Source: Moraxellaceae bacterium
GTDB taxonomy: Bacteria; Pseudomonadota; Gammaproteobacteria; Pseudomonadales; Moraxellaceae
Direction of reading: 5' to 3'
NCBI GenBank assembly: GCA_021156385.1
Contig: JAJNDL010000129.1
Span: forward strand, 1-5,388
DNA length: 5,388 nt
Shown: piece by piece, positions 4,723-5,388 of the stretch
How positions within the stretch are numbered: position 1 is the stretch's first letter
Layout of the letters: each line of letters begins with the position of its first letter
Program-made: the position numbers and the translations under genes
The notes under the pieces: model-generated
Database searches by the model: none
Told to the model about the DNA's origin: nothing
What the model saw: only the letters and a program-made list of their open reading frames with translations

Positions 4723-5388
4723 TCAGGCATTGCGGGCATGCGCTTCCACCGGCAGCAGCCCGCCCGGCACCTGGTGCAGGTGGAGGCCGTCCGGCACCTG
4801 CGCGTCGCGGTGCGCGCAGCGCTCGAACTCGACGATGTCGTGGCTGCAGAACACCTCGACCTCGCCGGGATGCAGGCGCAGCAGTTCACGCAGGTTCGCC
4901 TGGTTGGCGAGGCGGAGCTTGCGGTCCTTCTCCATCAGGCGCTGGTAAAGGCGCAGCCCCGGCGTGCAGCGCGGCTGCCCGAGGTCCATCTCGTCGTGGT
5001 GGAAATACGCATCGCCGGCCTGCAGCAGCCAGCGCCGGCCCTGGCGCACGGCGACGCCGCAGTGGCCGAAGGTGTGGCCCGGCAGGGGCACCAGCAGGAT
5101 GTCGTCGCCGACGCCCTCCAGCGCCTGCACGCCGGTGAAGCCCATCCAGCTCTCGCCCGGGCTCGCGTAGTAGCTGCGCCAGAGTTCGCGCGTCGACCAC
5201 TGCTGCGGCCGGAAGCGCTGGCGGTCCAGCCAGGTCTTCTGCTTGAAGGCGTAGTCGCGCTCGGCGCCCTGCAGGTGCACGGTGGCCTGCGGGAAATCGT
5301 CGAGCCCGCCGGCATGATCGAAATCGAGGTGGGTGAGCACGATGTGGCGCACGTCTTCCGCACGGAAGCCGAGCGCCTCGACCTGGCG
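4723..5388 (-). CDS. Metallo-beta-lactamase-fold hydrolase (N-terminus beyond window)
   Basis: The frame is open to the right edge, giving 221 residues beginning RQVEALGFRAEDVRHIVLTH; the GTG at 5350-5352 is internal, not the start. Metal-site motifs of the MBL superfamily appear in order: HLDFDHAGG (20-28), PLPGHTFGHCGV (101-112), LLQAGDAYFHHDE (121-133) and VFCSHDIVEFE (179-189). The first motif has Asp where the classical HxHxDH has its second His (H20, D22, D24, H25). I recall this variant from some MBL-fold subfamilies, so it need not mean loss of activity. The general arrangement resembles AHL-lactonase-like and other small hydrolases, but the substrate cannot be assigned. A cytoplasmic location is likely from the visible part, though the N-terminus is not seen. 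The stop lies 25 bp before the Mut7-C start, which suggests co-transcription. Confidence 0.9.
   Translation of the reverse strand, partial: RQVEALGFRAEDVRHIVLTHLDFDHAGGLDDFPQATVHLQGAERDYAFKQKTWLDRQRFRPQQWSTRELWRSYYASPGESWMGFTGVQALEGVGDDILLVPLPGHTFGHCGVAVRQGRRWLLQAGDAYFHHDEMDLGQPRCTPGLRLYQRLMEKDRKLRLANQANLRELLRLHPGEVEVFCSHDIVEFERCAHRDAQVPDGLHLHQVPGGLLPVEAHARNA

Noticed and set aside
3993..5138. A 381-codon plus-strand open frame opposite the Mut7-C and metallo-hydrolase genes
   Set aside because: Both minus-strand genes have intact, recognisable domains; the plus-strand frame is arginine/alanine-rich and crosses the gap between them without any motif.

Overview
The window is GC-rich chromosomal DNA (roughly two thirds G+C by eye, with strong GC preference at third codon positions). 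It carries Gram-negative genes: an outer-membrane beta-barrel protein with a signal peptide, a DUF72 (YecE-type) protein, a DUF445 membrane protein and a Mut7-C RNase-type protein. This fits a beta- or gammaproteobacterium; the genus cannot be read from the sequence. There is no rRNA, tRNA, CRISPR array, transposase or integrase, so it looks like ordinary housekeeping and accessory chromosome rather than a mobile island.

Layout from left to right. The first 31 codons of a minus-strand gene leave the window on the left (start codon at 92-94). A divergent intergenic stretch follows, then a plus-strand DUF445 membrane-protein gene whose 5' end is damaged. Its ribosome binding site, start codon (364) and first 24 codons are present, but they are joined out of frame to the rest (437-1564), and the segment for the expected first membrane span is missing. 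A strong hairpin terminator closes it. About 340 bases of non-coding leader precede a plus-strand gene for a small 8-stranded outer-membrane barrel (1975-2559). A GC-stem hairpin with A/T tracts on both sides (2605-2635) separates this gene from the convergent minus-strand DUF72 gene (2646-3389) and probably stops transcription from both sides.

The right half has a 157-bp divergent spacer, then a short plus-strand gene with a consensus Shine-Dalgarno that encodes a 78-residue proline-rich protein (3547-3783) I do not recognise. Converging on it is a minus-strand pair: a metallo-beta-lactamase-fold hydrolase running off the right edge (4723-5388) and, 25 bp downstream of it, a two-domain Ub-Mut7C/Mut7-C protein with a zinc ribbon (3882-4697). 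This close pair is probably co-transcribed. Nothing else suggests the genes form one pathway.

The points most worth a second look are the deletion/frameshift in the DUF445 gene, the unrecognised proline-rich small gene, and a second hairpin that competes with the terminator after the outer-membrane protein gene. I found no convincing new multi-gene system.
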